Position numbers and translations under genes: made by a program. Shown in pieces: positions 7,218-17,482 of a stretch of 45,659 bases of DNA. Below the pieces are notes generated by a model. It made no database searches. It worked only from the letters and a program-made list of their open reading frames with translations, and had not been told where the DNA came from. The stretch's first letter is position 1. Each line of letters starts with the position of its first letter. Source of the DNA: Lachnospiraceae bacterium (GTDB lineage: Bacteria > Bacillota > Clostridia > Lachnospirales > Lachnospiraceae); assembly GCA_030523275.1 (NCBI GenBank), contig JAUNIX010000026.1:1-45659 (forward strand), in the 5' to 3' direction.

Positions 7218-10037
7218 TTATAGGTATTTTTTCAAAAATTGCCCCGTATAAGATTGTTCTACCTGGCAGATTTCTTCCGGTGTTCCCTTGGCAATCACAG
7301 TTCCACCGCCATCTCCGCCTTCTGGTCCCATATCAATAATATAGTCCGCTGTTTTTATCACTTCCAGATTATGTTCAATGACAATGACTGTGTTTCCACC
7401 TTCGCTTAAACGACTTAAAATCTCAACTAACTTGTGAACATCTGCAAAATGAAGTCCGGTTGTCGGTTCATCTAAAATATATACGGTCTTACCGGTACTA
7501 CGACGACTAAGTTCTGTGGCAAGTTTAATTCTCTGCGCTTCTCCACCCGACAAGGTTGTCGACGGCTGTCCTAATTTAATATAAGACAATCCAACATCAT
7601 ACAATGTTTTTATTTTATTATAAATGCTTGGCACTGGCTTAAAAAATTCACAAGCTTCTTCCACTGTCATATCAAGAATATCGTAAATATTTTTTCCCTT
7701 ATATTTTACTTCTAATGTTTCACGATTATAACGCTTTCCGCCACACACTTCACAAGGTACATAAACATCCGGTAAGAAATGCATTTCAATTTTGACAATT
7801 CCATCGCCTCTACATGCTTCACAACGACCACCTTTGACATTGAAACTAAATCGTCCTTTTTTGTAACCTCTCGCCTTTGCGTCTTTGGTCATCGCAAACA
7901 GATCGCGAATCTGATCAAAAACACCAGTATAAGTAGCAGGATTTGAACGAGGAGTACGTCCAATTGGCGACTGATCAATCGCGATTACTTTATCTACCTG
8001 CTCCAATCCTTTGATTCCTCTGTGCTTTCCTGCCTGCATTCTAGCACGATTTAATTCTCTGGCAAGACGACAATATAAAATATTGTTTACGAGAGAACTT
8101 TTCCCTGAACCGGATACACCAGTAACACAAGTCATGACTCCGAGAGGAAAATCTACATTGATATTTTTTAGATTATTTTCTGCTGCTCCCAGCACAGTGA
8201 TAAATCCTTTTGGCTCTTTTCTAATATCCGGCACTGGGATCTTGATTCTACCACTTAAATATGCTCCCGTAATGGAATCTTCGTTGTCCATAATTTCTTG
8301 TGGTGTACCCTGAGCGATCACTTCGCCTCCATGTTCTCCAGCTCCAGGACCAATGTCTACAATGTGATCAGCCGCTAACATGGTATCCTCATCATGCTCT
8401 ACAACTAAAAGAGAATTTCCTAAATCGGCTAAATCTTTTAATGTCTTAATTAGTTTGTCATTATCTCGTTGATGAAGTCCAATACTTGGCTCATCTAAAA
8501 TATACGCAACTCCTACAAGACCACTGCCAATCTGAGTCGCAAGACGAATACGCTGCGCTTCTCCACCAGACAGAGTTCCCGTTGCTCTGGATAACGATAG
8601 ATAATCAAGCCCAACATTCATAAGAAAACCAATTCTAGCAATAATTTCTTTTAAAATTTCTCCACCAATCAACCGTTGACGCTCTGTCAATTCTAATTCC
8701 TGAAAAAATTGAGCCACTTTACTGATACTCATATTACATAGTTCGGATATATTCAATCCTCCAATCGTCACCGCAAGCGATGTCGCTTTTAAACGATGTC
8801 CATGACAGGTTTTACATGGAGTCACGGTCATAAAAGTTTCATACTCACCCTTCATTCGTTCCGAAGATTCACGATAACGCCGCTCCACATTGCTTATCAA
8901 TCCTTCAAAAGCAACATCATAGACCCCTTCTCCTCTTTGGCCTTTGTAATAGACTTTGACCGTATGACCATTAGTACCATGAATCAAAATATCCTGTACT
9001 TCTGAACTTAATTCACAAAATGGAGTTCCCAAATCAAATTTATATTCCAAAGCTAACGCTTCCAAAATTGCTCTGGTAAAGCTTTTTTTATCTTTGGAAG
9101 ACTGCCATCCAGTCACTTGAATTGCTCCTTCTGCAATACTTAAAGATGGATCAGGAATCATCAGATCCACATTAAATTCCATCTTATATCCAAGACCTGC
9201 ACAATCTGGACAGGCCCCAAAGGGATTATTAAAAGAAAAGCTTCTTGGTTCTATCTCATCCATGCTAATACCACAGTCCGGACAGGAAAAACTTTGACTA
9301 AAATTCAATTCTTCCCCACCAATGACATCAACAACCAATAGCCCATCCGACAAGTTTAATACCGTTTCAATCGAATCCGCCAAACGCTTTTCAATACCTT
9401 CTCGAACAACCAAACGGTCTACTACAATTTCAATATTATGTTTTTTATTTTTATCTAATTTTATCTCTTCTGACAGATCATAAAGATTACCATCTATCCG
9501 CACACGCACAAAACCACTCTTCTTTGCACTTGCAAGTAATTTTACATGCTGGCCTTTCCTTCCGCGGACCACTGGAGCAAGCAATTGAAAGCGTGTTCGT
9601 TCCGGCAATTTTAGAATGGCATCCACCATCTGATCCACCGTCTGTTTACTGATCACCTTCCCACATTTTGGACAGTGTGGTATCCCAATTCGCGCATAAA
9701 GTAATCGTAAATAATCGTAAATTTCGGTCACTGTTCCTACTGTTGAACGAGGATTTCGATTTGTTGTCTTTTGATCAATGGAAATTGCCGGAGATAATCC
9801 CTGTATCTTCTCTACATTCGGTTTTTCCATTTGCCCTAAAAATTGTCTCGCATAAGAAGACAAAGACTCCATATATCTTCGTTGCCCTTCTGCATAGATG
9901 GTATCAAATGCCAGTGAGGATTTCCCAGAACCACTCAATCCTGTCAAAACAACAAATTGATTTCTTGGAATATCAATGTCGATATTTTTCAGATTATGTT
10001 CCTTCGCTCCCCGTATTCTAATCATTTCATCTCTCAT
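7218..10037 (-). CDS. uvrA: UvrABC excinuclease subunit A
   Basis: UvrA is the damage-recognition ATPase of nucleotide excision repair. The 939-residue protein has two ABC modules: Walker A GLSGSGKS (33-40) and a second GVSGSGKS in the C-terminal half, with LSGGEAQR signatures in both. Zinc-binding CxxC pairs occur (CPKCGK near 118, CPDCG/CPDCAG in the middle, CEACRG and CEVCGG late). The ATG at 10037 has GGAGAG 8 nt upstream. It follows uvrB by 34 bp on the same strand, so the two are co-transcribed. Full length and intact. Confidence 0.97.
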   Translation of the reverse strand: MRDEMIRIRGAKEHNLKNIDIDIPRNQFVVLTGLSGSGKSSLAFDTIYAEGQRRYMESLSSYARQFLGQMEKPNVEKIQGLSPAISIDQKTTNRNPRSTVGTVTEIYDYLRLLYARIGIPHCPKCGKVISKQTVDQMVDAILKLPERTRFQLLAPVVRGRKGQHVKLLASAKKSGFVRVRIDGNLYDLSEEIKLDKNKKHNIEIVVDRLVVREGIEKRLADSIETVLNLSDGLLVVDVIGGEELNFSQSFSCPDCGISMDEIEPRSFSFNNPFGACPDCAGLGYKMEFNVDLMIPDPSLSIAEGAIQVTGWQSSKDKKSFTRAILEALALEYKFDLGTPFCELSSEVQDILIHGTNGHTVKVYYKGQRGEGVYDVAFEGLISNVERRYRESSERMKGEYETFMTVTPCKTCHGHRLKATSLAVTIGGLNISELCNMSISKVAQFFQELELTERQRLIGGEILKEIIARIGFLMNVGLDYLSLSRATGTLSGGEAQRIRLATQIGSGLVGVAYILDEPSIGLHQRDNDKLIKTLKDLADLGNSLLVVEHDEDTMLAADHIVDIGPGAGEHGGEVIAQGTPQEIMDNEDSITGAYLSGRIKIPVPDIRKEPKGFITVLGAAENNLKNINVDFPLGVMTCVTGVSGSGKSSLVNNILYCRLARELNRARMQAGKHRGIKGLEQVDKVIAIDQSPIGRTPRSNPATYTGVFDQIRDLFAMTKDAKARGYKKGRFSFNVKGGRCEACRGDGIVKIEMHFLPDVYVPCEVCGGKRYNRETLEVKYKGKNIYDILDMTVEEACEFFKPVPSIYNKIKTLYDVGLSYIKLGQPSTTLSGGEAQRIKLATELSRRSTGKTVYILDEPTTGLHFADVHKLVEILSRLSEGGNTVIVIEHNLEVIKTADYIIDMGPEGGDGGGTVIAKGTPEEICQVEQSYTGQFLKKYL

Positions 10038-10071
10038 ACAAATTTCTCTCCATTTAACTCTGCATCAAATA

Positions 10072-12057
10072 TTATAAATCATAGTCTCTCAGAGCAATCT
10101 TATATTCTTTTAATTCATCACGCAACTGTGCTGCTATTTCAAAGTTTAGTTCCGCAGCTGCCTGGTTCATCTGTTTTGTCAGTTTTTTAATCATACCCTG
10201 AATCTCTTTTTTCGTCATAGATTCCATACCTTTTGTATGATCTTCCATCTCCTGTGCTTCATCGGAAATCTTAATTGCATCACGAATGTCTTTTTTAATC
10301 GTCTTCGGTATGATTCCATGTTCTTGATTATACTGATCCTGAATTTTTCTCCTTCGCCGTGTTTCTCCGATTGCCGCATTCATGGAATCTGTCATGTGAT
10401 TCGCATACATGATGACATGTCCATCCACATTTCTTGCAGCACGTCCAATGGTCTGCACTAATGAAGTTTCGGAACGCAAAAATCCTTCTTTATCTGCATC
10501 TAAAATTGCCACAAGTGTAATTTCCGGGATGTCAAGCCCTTCACGCAACAAGTTAATTCCAACCAACACATCAAAAATACCCATACGCAGATCGCGCACA
10601 ATCTCTGTTCGTTCCAGAGTATCAATGTCAGAGTGGAGATACTTGACCTTAATGCCAACATCACGAATATAATCCGTCAAATCTTCTGCCATTCGTTTGG
10701 TCAGTGTTGTTACTAATACTTTATTGCCTTTCTCAACTTCTTTATGAATCTCAGAAATCAGATCATCGACCTGACCCTCAACCGGTCTTACAAACACTTC
10801 CGGATCTAATAGCCCCGTTGGGCGGATAATCTGCTCAGCACGAAGTAGTTCATGTTCATCTTCGTAAACATTTGGTGTTGCTGATACAAATAGCATCTGA
10901 TCAATCTTGGACTCAAATTCTTCAAAATTAAGTGGGCGATTGTCAAGTGCTGATGGCAGTCGAAATCCATAATCGACCAAAGTCATCTTTCTAGAACGGT
11001 CTCCCGCATACATTCCACGCACCTGTGGAATCGTAATATGCGATTCATCTACCATGATCAGAAAATCATCTCCAAAGAAATCTATCAGTGTATTCGGTGT
11101 TTCGCCCGGCTTTAAGCCAGACAAATGTCTGGAATAGTTCTCAATTCCCGAACAAAAGCCCGTCTCTTTTAACATTTCAATATCAAAATTTGTGCGTTCA
11201 GCTATTCTCTGTGCCTCCAATAATTGGTCATTTTCTTTAAAATAAGTTACTCTCTCTTCTAACTCTGCTTTAATCGTCTCAATTGCACGATTAATCTGTT
11301 CTTCTGGAACTGCATAATGGGAAGCTGGAAAAATCGCTACAAAATTCAAGGATCGTTTGATTTCTCCAGTTAAAATATCAAATTCAACAATACGATCGAT
11401 CTCATCACCAAAGAATTCAATTCTGACTGCATCTTCAAAAGTAGAAATAGGAACAATCTCTAAGACATCGCCTTTCACACGAAAAGTACCACGTTTAAAA
11501 TCAAGTTCATTTCTGATGTACTGTATATCGATTAGTTCCGCAATTACTTCATCCCGGTCTTTTAACATTCCCGGTCTTAACGAAATCATCATCTTTTCAT
11601 AATTATCCTTGGCACCAATTCCATAAATGCAGGATACACTGGAAACCACAATCACATCTTTGCGCTCAATCAATGCTGCAGTCGCACTATGACGAAGTTT
11701 ATCTATATCATCATTGATCGATGAATCTTTCTCAATATAAGTATCCGAGGAAGGGACATAAGCTTCTGGCTGATAATAATCATAATAAGATACAAAATAC
11801 TCCACCGCATTTTCTGGAAAAAACTCCTTAAACTCGCTGTAAAGCTGTGCGGCGAGTGTCTTGTTGTGTGCCAAGATCAAAGTTGGTTTATTCATCTTGG
11901 CAATAATATTCGCCATCGTGAAAGTCTTTCCAGAACCAGTCACTCCAAGAAGTGTTTGAAACTGGTTGCCCTCTTGAAAACCTTTTACTAATTTATCAAT
12001 CGCCTGTGGCTGATCGCCGGTCGGCTGATATTCTGACACTAATTTAAAATGATCCAT
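10072..12057 (-). CDS. uvrB: UvrABC excinuclease subunit B
   Basis: UvrB is the helicase-like partner that verifies the lesion and recruits UvrC. Walker A is GVTGSGKT near residue 38. The beta-hairpin region [12 protein letters not shown], the DEAD-like VDESH, helicase motifs [12 protein letters not shown] and IGRAARN, and the C-terminal UVR domain (about 620-661) are present in order. I chose the ATG at 12057, which has GAGGTG at good spacing and gives 661 residues; a GTG seven codons upstream would extend it but overlaps that ribosome site. A LexA-like box lies upstream at 12144-12157. Confidence 0.96.
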   Translation of the reverse strand: MDHFKLVSEYQPTGDQPQAIDKLVKGFQEGNQFQTLLGVTGSGKTFTMANIIAKMNKPTLILAHNKTLAAQLYSEFKEFFPENAVEYFVSYYDYYQPEAYVPSSDTYIEKDSSINDDIDKLRHSATAALIERKDVIVVSSVSCIYGIGAKDNYEKMMISLRPGMLKDRDEVIAELIDIQYIRNELDFKRGTFRVKGDVLEIVPISTFEDAVRIEFFGDEIDRIVEFDILTGEIKRSLNFVAIFPASHYAVPEEQINRAIETIKAELEERVTYFKENDQLLEAQRIAERTNFDIEMLKETGFCSGIENYSRHLSGLKPGETPNTLIDFFGDDFLIMVDESHITIPQVRGMYAGDRSRKMTLVDYGFRLPSALDNRPLNFEEFESKIDQMLFVSATPNVYEDEHELLRAEQIIRPTGLLDPEVFVRPVEGQVDDLISEIHKEVEKGNKVLVTTLTKRMAEDLTDYIRDVGIKVKYLHSDIDTLERTEIVRDLRMGIFDVLVGINLLREGLDIPEITLVAILDADKEGFLRSETSLVQTIGRAARNVDGHVIMYANHMTDSMNAAIGETRRRRKIQDQYNQEHGIIPKTIKKDIRDAIKISDEAQEMEDHTKGMESMTKKEIQGMIKKLTKQMNQAAAELNFEIAAQLRDELKEYKIALRDYDL

Positions 12058-12105
12058 AACAAACACCTCTATCTCCACATTCTTATTATTTGCTTTCTTT
12101 CGCCA

Positions 12106-12157
12106 ATTATATCAGACTATAACAAAAAAGTACAGAACAAAATCGAACTTTTGTTCT
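12106..12157 (-). promoter_or_regulatory. uvrBA promoter region with LexA-like box
   Basis: Minus-strand -10 TATAAT (12106-12111) with a weak -35 TGTACT at 17 nt (12129-12134). Ten bases further upstream, AGAACAAAAGTTCG (12144-12157) matches 12 of 14 positions of the Bacillus/Clostridium SOS box CGAACRNRYGTTYG. The box also forms part of the AEC terminator hairpin, so it could be a coincidence of that palindrome. Confidence 0.4.
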
Positions 12158-12162
12158 GTACT
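12124..12162 (-). terminator. Terminator of the S41 protease/AEC operon
   Basis: A perfect 14-bp stem AGTACAGAACAAAA / TTTTGTTCTGTACT (12129-12162) with a 6-nt loop, followed on the minus strand by TTTTTTG. It lies 5 bp beyond the AEC stop codon. Confidence 0.88.
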
Positions 12163-12166
12163 CGTG

Positions 12167-13105
12167 TCAAATCAATCCCATTCTCGACAGACTGAAAATA
12201 AACAAAAAGATAGTAAAAAGACAACTTACCGATGTTGTTGCAACAATCTCGCCTGCCAAATCTCCATTACCTCCCATTGCCTGTGCCATTGGAGCAGAAG
12301 CAACGGCTGTGGGAGAAGCAAAAATCGCCAATAAAACAACCAAAACATCTCCACGCATTCCCATCCATATAGCAACACTAATCGTTATCATTGGTACCAC
12401 GACCAAACGTGCAATGATTACAATGACCAAATACATACGATGACGCACCATACTGCCAAATGAAAGCATTCCTCCAAGGGTAACCAACGCCAGTGGAGTT
12501 GCAATGTTACTCATGTTTTCCAATGGCTTGAATAAGAGTTCTGGAATATGAATCTTTAATATACTAAAAATACATCCCAAAATTCCTGCCTCTACCAAAG
12601 GATTTTTCAATATATTTATGATAATCTCTGTTGTCTGTACTTTACGACCTCGTTTTATTTCAAATAAAATGACGGATAAAATATTAAATAATGGTACCAC
12701 GATTGCCGACATAGCGGCATTTAGCGCGATTCCATTTTGTCCACATAGTGATAACGCAATTGTTGTTCCAAATAATACAAAATTGCTTCGATATATCCCT
12801 TGAATCATTGTTGATGCGTCCGCACGCTCAGGAATACATTTTGAAATTATCATCCAGGCAACGGAATAAACAAGCAACACACAGATCATCACATAGATAA
12901 AAATTTCCGGTTTGACTGCTTCTCCTAAATCAGCATCATATACATTAAAAAACAAGCTGAGGGGAATAAAGATCTTGAAAATCATAATATTTAATGCTTT
13001 AAAGTTCTGAACGGTGAATATTCCCATTTTCCGAATCAAACCACCAACAGCCATGTACACAACTAATGGAACGACAACAGAAGCTGCCAAAAATAAACTT
13101 TCCAC
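12167..13105 (-). CDS. AEC-family (auxin efflux carrier-like) transporter
   Basis: A 312-residue integral membrane protein with about ten hydrophobic segments in two halves and the AEC pattern: the ILKNPLVEAGILG motif before helix 6, TPLALVTLGGML, and a late ASPTAVASAPMAQ segment. AEC carriers export small organic anions such as malate; the substrate here is unknown. It starts with GTG at 13105, one base after the stop of the S41 protease gene, with AGAGGA about 8 nt upstream, so translation is probably coupled. A paralogue of the same length lies at 23404-24342. Confidence 0.85.
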   Translation of the reverse strand: MESLFLAASVVVPLVVYMAVGGLIRKMGIFTVQNFKALNIMIFKIFIPLSLFFNVYDADLGEAVKPEIFIYVMICVLLVYSVAWMIISKCIPERADASTMIQGIYRSNFVLFGTTIALSLCGQNGIALNAAMSAIVVPLFNILSVILFEIKRGRKVQTTEIIINILKNPLVEAGILGCIFSILKIHIPELLFKPLENMSNIATPLALVTLGGMLSFGSMVRHRMYLVIVIIARLVVVPMITISVAIWMGMRGDVLVVLLAIFASPTAVASAPMAQAMGGNGDLAGEIVATTSVSCLFTIFLFIFSLSRMGLI

Positions 13106-13106
13106 G

Positions 13107-14291
13107 TTATTTTTCCTCTTTTAACACTTGCAGTGCTTTTTGTAGTTGGTTATCTTCCGACTTTTTAATTTCTGATTTTTCTTCTAACGATTTATCGAGT
13201 TCTACTTTCACATCCGGTTCAATTCCCTTTTTATGGATATTGCGACCTTTTGGTGTATAATAGCTGGAAACTGTGAGTTTCAAAGCAGAACCGTCACTTA
13301 ATTTCATAACGTTTTGAACAATTCCTTTACCAAAACTGGTTGTTCCAACGATGGTTCCCTTTTTATAATCCTGAATCGCTCCAGCAAGAATTTCCGAAGC
13401 ACTTGCGCTATCGCCATTGATCAATACCGCCAATGGTTTATCAAAAGATTCTTTTGATGTCGCTTTATATTCTTGTTTCCCACCGTTTTTATCTTCCGTA
13501 TATACAATCATGCCTGTTGGCAAAATCATATCTGCAATTTCTGTTACAGAAGTGACCAAACCACCCGGATTGTCACGCAAATCGATCACTAATTTTTTCA
13601 TGCCTTTTTCATTCAAAGAATCCAATGCTTTTTTAAACTGATCCACTGTCACTTCATCGAATTCCGTAATCTGAATGTATCCGACATAATCTTCCAACAT
13701 CTCATAATCTACAGTTGGTGTGATAACTTGCTGTCTTGTAATGGTATAATTCACTTCTTTTCCATCTCTTAAAAATGTGATATTTACTTTTGTACCTTCT
13801 TTTCCTTTTACTTTTGACACAACACTGCTTAAGTCTTCGTCCGCTGATATTTCTTTATTTTCAATTTTATATAAAATATCATCTGCTTTCACTCCAACTT
13901 TTTCTGCCGGACTACCCTTTATTGTTCTAACCACTTTAATCATACCGGTATTAACATCCTGCTGTAATACGGCTCCAATACCACTAAATACACCTTCTGA
14001 GGATTCCATAAAATCCTGATATTCTTTTTTCGAATAATACACGGAATAGGGATCACCCAGACCAGCCGTTAATCCTTTATAGGTATATTCTTCTAGTTGC
14101 TCATTATCAATATCATCTAAATAATATTTATCGATCAGTGCTTTTATTTCTTGCATTTTTGCCACACTTGCGATTCCCTTGTTAGAATCAAAGACTGTTA
14201 CCTTCAAGATTGCACCTTCTACAATACATATAAGCAACAATAAGAGAATGAATACATTTTTTACAATGTTTCTTATCGATTTTTTCTTCAT
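13107..14291 (-). CDS. S41-family C-terminal processing protease
   Basis: A 394-residue CtpA-type serine protease. It has one N-terminal membrane helix (about 10-32), a PDZ domain (about 90-180, with GVFSGIGAVL and GSPAEKVGVKADDIL), and the catalytic domain with nucleophile serine in NGDSASASEILAGA and general-base lysine in TTSFGKGIVQ. It acts outside the membrane, cutting protein C-termini; the CtpB homologue processes SpoIVFA in Bacillus sporulation, a possible role here. The ATG at 14291 has AAAGGAG at good spacing; a longer in-frame opening of 50 codons runs through the promoter and is rejected. Confidence 0.92.
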   Translation of the reverse strand: MKKKSIRNIVKNVFILLLLLICIVEGAILKVTVFDSNKGIASVAKMQEIKALIDKYYLDDIDNEQLEEYTYKGLTAGLGDPYSVYYSKKEYQDFMESSEGVFSGIGAVLQQDVNTGMIKVVRTIKGSPAEKVGVKADDILYKIENKEISADEDLSSVVSKVKGKEGTKVNITFLRDGKEVNYTITRQQVITPTVDYEMLEDYVGYIQITEFDEVTVDQFKKALDSLNEKGMKKLVIDLRDNPGGLVTSVTEIADMILPTGMIVYTEDKNGGKQEYKATSKESFDKPLAVLINGDSASASEILAGAIQDYKKGTIVGTTSFGKGIVQNVMKLSDGSALKLTVSSYYTPKGRNIHKKGIEPDVKVELDKSLEEKSEIKKSEDNQLQKALQVLKEEK

Positions 14292-14331
14292 TTTATGCTC
14301 CTTTAATTTTATAATTTCAAGCTCTGCCAAT

Positions 14332-14360
14332 ATTCTAACGCAAAAGATGCCAATTGACAA
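14332..14360 (-). promoter_or_regulatory. Promoter of the S41 protease gene
   Basis: Minus-strand TTGTCA (14355-14360), a 17-nt spacer and TAGAAT (14332-14337), about 40 bp before the start codon. Confidence 0.6.
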
Positions 14361-14400
14361 GGAGCTGCCGAATTCAAAAAAACAGATTTTGTAACATATG

Positions 14401-14431
14401 TAAAAGGGACTGTCTATTTCCCGACAGTCCC
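14401..14431 (-). terminator. Terminator of the flavin oxidoreductase gene
   Basis: Perfect 9-bp stem GGGACTGTC / GACAGTCCC (14406-14431) with an 8-nt loop, followed on the minus strand by TTTTACAT. The same loop and stem core recur at 17432-17458. Confidence 0.75.
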
Positions 14432-14517
14432 TATAATCCACATATTAATTTATCAATAAGAACATTCTCTCAGTTCTTCTCAGTCTTGACGTTTTTCGCA
14501 ACAGTCTAATTGAACGC

Positions 14518-16529
14518 TTACAGTTTCATAGCCAGCTCAGCAGCGGACCATGTTGCATTCAGGAGGTTTGCAACCTGTTTGCTGTCACCAATCAGATGTA
14601 CTTTTTCCCCATAGATTTCTTTGATTTCATCATAGAGAGCGGTATTGGAAATATATCCGACGGAAGCGATGATCGTATCGCACTCCACACTCTTTTCCTC
14701 TCCATTCACACTGTAAATGACTTTTCCTTTTTCAAATCTTTCGATAGATGCAGAAAGGTGAACCGGAATCTGGTAATATTTGAGAATCTGCTTTAACATC
14801 ATACCGTTTGCGGCACAGACAACATCCATTCCCAAAATAGAGTCCTTCATTTCCAGTACTTCTACTTTCTTTCCGGCAAGAACCATATCGTAGGTCATCT
14901 CGATACCGGTCAATCCTCCGCCGATGACTGCAACTTTCTTCCCAACTTCCTTGTATCCACGCAGTGCATCAACGGCGTTGATAATTTCCACATTTTCGAT
15001 ACCCGGAATTCCTTTCAGTGTTCTTGGCGTAGCACCTGTCGCAACAATGATTTCATCGAATTCCAGTTTTTCCAGAAGCTGTGGAGTAACAGGCGTATTC
15101 ATGTGGAATGTAACTCCTGATTTCTCACATTCTTTGACGAACCAGCTTATTAGCTTCTTATCTTCTACTTTGAAGGACATAGAACTTGCCGCTATAAATG
15201 CTCCACCAAGTTCATTACTTGCCTCATAGATATCTACGATATGACCTTTCTTTCGAAGGTCAATCGCAGCCTCCATTCCGGCAATTCCACCTCCGGCAAT
15301 GATGATCTTCTTCGGCGTTTTGACTGGTTTATATTTGTAATCGATTTCTGCACAACACTCTGGGTTAACCGCACATCCCATACGTTTTCCCTGGAACAAC
15401 CTTCCAAGACATCCAATATGGCATCCGATACATGGCTTGATATCTTCTTTTCTTCCTGCTTCGGCTTTGTTTGGCCATTGTGGGTCTGCCAGGAGATTAC
15501 GCGCCATTCCAACACCATCAATCTTTCCGTCCGCAATAGCCTTGTCACAGATGCCAGGATCTACCATTTTTCCGGCGCAGAATACAGGAATATTGACATA
15601 CTTCTTAATAAAAGCTGCATCCTCCAGATTCAGATACTCCGGCATATAGACAGGTGGATGTGGCCAAAACCAGGAATCATATGTACCATTGTCTACGTCC
15701 AGCGCTACATAGCCAATTTTTTCCAGGTACTGCGCAATCTCGATACTTTCTTCGTAATCTCTTCCGAATTCTACATAGTCCTCTCCAGGAAGTGCTCCGT
15801 CATTCCAGTTTTTCATTTTACTACGAACAGAATAACGCATTAAAACAGGATAGTCATCACCACATGTCTCATGAATCGCGTCGATGATCTCCTTACAGAA
15901 ACGAAGTCTTCCTTCAACATCTCCTCCGTATTCATCCGTTCTCGTATTCATTGTTTTTGTGGCAAACTGATCAAGCAGGTACCCTTCATGTACAGCATGA
16001 ATCTCAATTCCATCAAATCCTGCTTCCTTTGCTACGATTGCTCCTTTACGGAATCCCTCGATATAATAAGTCCTGATCTCTTCTGCTGTCAGGGCACGAT
16101 GCTTAACAGATGGATTCCATACATTCGGAAGTCCATCACTGGATGCAATCGGATCGGAACCATCTGCCAGCCAAGCCGGATTCTGTCTTCCTGTCCCCGC
16201 AGTAAGCTGTGTTACGATTTTAGCGCCGTATTTGTGAACACCTTCTGTGAGAGGTCTCATACCGTCAATATATCCCTGCCCCGCACTGGAAATCGTTGCC
16301 GCTGATTCATCAGACTCAAAATGATTCTGCACTTGCATGCACCTGTTGTGATTAGTCCAACTCCGCCTTTGGCACGCTCAATGAAGTATTCAATACCTCT
16401 CTGAGTATAGCTTCCATCCGGATTAATTAATTCCGGATAATGAATTCCCATAGCAGACATTTTGATTCGATTCTTTACCCGCATGGTTCCAATCTGAATC
16501 GGACTGAATAAGTGTTCTAAATTTGCCAT
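14518..16529 (-). pseudogene. OYE-family NADH:flavin oxidoreductase (FadH/BaiCD type), frameshifted
   Basis: The gene encodes a three-domain enzyme of the 2,4-dienoyl-CoA reductase / BaiCD / BaiH class: an FMN TIM barrel, a 4Fe-4S site CIGCHIGCLGR plus a later Cys, then FAD and NAD(P) Rossmann folds (IIIAGGGIAGMEAA and VAVIGGGLTGIEM). Such enzymes reduce enoate double bonds. The start ATG at 16529 has AGGAG 10 nt upstream. The reading frame breaks at GCATGC (16335-16340): the first 60-odd residues end ...LITTGACK in one frame, and the rest continues MQVQNHFESDESAATISS in the next. Adding one A there would restore a protein of about 670 residues. No premature stop or decay is seen elsewhere, so the shift is recent, or an assembly error. 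Internal initiation at the ATG at 16338 would lose part of the barrel. Confidence 0.82.
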
Positions 16530-16579
16530 ATTCTCTTTCTCCTTTTTTTGAACTATAGTATAATTAATGTTATACAAAT

Positions 16580-16608
16580 ATTTTAGTTAATAATTATTGT
16601 CTAGGCAA
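16580..16608 (-). promoter_or_regulatory. Probable promoter of the flavin oxidoreductase gene
   Basis: Minus-strand TTGCCT (16603-16608), 17 nt, TAAAAT (16580-16585) in the 193-bp divergent region shared with the TetR gene. Confidence 0.45.
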
Positions 16609-16670
16609 TAGAAAGCAGAACTGCCCAATTATACTCTGAACAGTATTACAGGCAAAAACGCAGAAAAGAG

Positions 16671-16687
16671 TTCAAACCATTTTGAAC
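16671..16687. promoter_or_regulatory. Candidate TetR operator
   Basis: A perfect 7-bp inverted repeat GTTCAAA-CCA-TTTGAAC lies in the divergent region, 35 bp before the TetR start codon. Position and symmetry suit an autoregulatory TetR site; binding is inferred. Confidence 0.45.
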
Positions 16688-16722
16688 CAAAGTTCCAGAA
16701 AGTCTAAAAGAGGAGAAATCAC

Positions 16723-17292
16723 ATGAAAAATACAAGAAAATTAATTACCGAGACGGCCATCGAATTATTCAAAGAAAAAGGCTATAAAAATACAAGCGTC
16801 ACAGATATTTGCAAAGCCTGTGGTATTACCAAAGGGACATTTTATTATCATTTTCCGAACAAGGATGAGATTACATTTGAGTTTTATGAGAATATTTACA
16901 GTGATTTTTCTGATATACTTGTCGATGTATTCATGATGGAGAATGCCAAGGAACAATTGTGGAAAATATTTGAATTTTCCATCGACCACACAATTACATT
17001 AACACCGAAGGTTCTCTATGCCCTGCTCATGTCGGACATCCAGAAGGGTTTTGATTTATTTACACCGTATGGAGATTACACACGGAACACAAACAGCGGA
17101 AAAATGCTGAAATTAATGATAGAACTTGTTAAAAAAGGACAGCAGAGCGGACAGATCAAAGATGGGGATTCTGAAATGATGGTTCGTACGTATATCGCTG
17201 CACTCATGGGCATTGCGATTGCATGGAGCCGTTCGGACGGCATATTCGATGAAAAAGAAGATTTGAAGAAAGCATTCGATATTATATTCTAA
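16723..17292 (+). CDS. TetR/AcrR-family transcriptional regulator
   Basis: A 189-residue regulator. The N-terminal 50 residues have the TetR helix-turn-helix (ETAIELFKEKGYKNTSVTDICKACGITKGTFYYHFPNKDEI), and the remainder is a helical ligand-binding domain. GAGGAGA lies 8 nt before the ATG. It is divergent from the frameshifted flavin oxidoreductase, so the usual model is ligand-relieved repression of that gene and of itself through the palindrome at 16671-16687. If the enzyme is truly dead, this regulator may be an orphan. Confidence 0.88.
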   Translation: MKNTRKLITETAIELFKEKGYKNTSVTDICKACGITKGTFYYHFPNKDEITFEFYENIYSDFSDILVDVFMMENAKEQLWKIFEFSIDHTITLTPKVLYALLMSDIQKGFDLFTPYGDYTRNTNSGKMLKLMIELVKKGQQSGQIKDGDSEMMVRTYIAALMGIAIAWSRSDGIFDEKEDLKKAFDIIF

Positions 17293-17296
17293 ACCG

Positions 17297-17459
17297 AATG
17301 AAACACGCTCTGCGAGTTTCATCGGTTCGCGTGCTGCGGCAAATGGAACTGCAAGCATTTCCGCTTGCCTTGTGCCTTCGTGTAAATTCAGTGGAGGCAG
17401 TGACTCATACAAGTCGCTGCCTCCATTGCTTAGGACTGTCTATTTCCCAACAGCCCCTT
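17297..17459 (+). repeat. Run of palindromes after the TetR gene, ending in a terminator-like hairpin
   Basis: Four inverted repeats lie in 163 bp. They are CCGAATGAAAC / GTTTCATCGG with one bulge (17297 to about 17332), GCAAGC-atttcc-GCTTGC (17351-17368), a 15-bp TGGAGGCAGTGACT-type stem (17392-17425, one G:T), and an imperfect GGACTGT / ACAGCCCC hairpin followed by TTTTA (17432-17459). The last probably terminates tetR; the others look like an intergenic palindromic repeat element. Confidence 0.55.
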
Positions 17460-17482
17460 TTACCATATTAATATTGTACAAT

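Noticed and set aside
14292..14441. 50-codon extension of the S41 protease
   Set aside because: It runs through the promoter and the neighbouring terminator, and the true ATG has a good ribosome site.
15241..15843. 200-codon open frame opposite the flavin oxidoreductase
   Set aside because: It is antisense to strongly conserved enzyme sequence, has no ribosome site and shows no recognisable domain. The same holds for other long antisense frames, for example opposite uvrA and ftsH.
16257..16338. Two overlapping independent genes rather than one frameshifted reductase
   Set aside because: The two frames cover adjacent parts of one continuous family sequence, and the downstream ATG at 16338 has no ribosome site; one missing base explains both.
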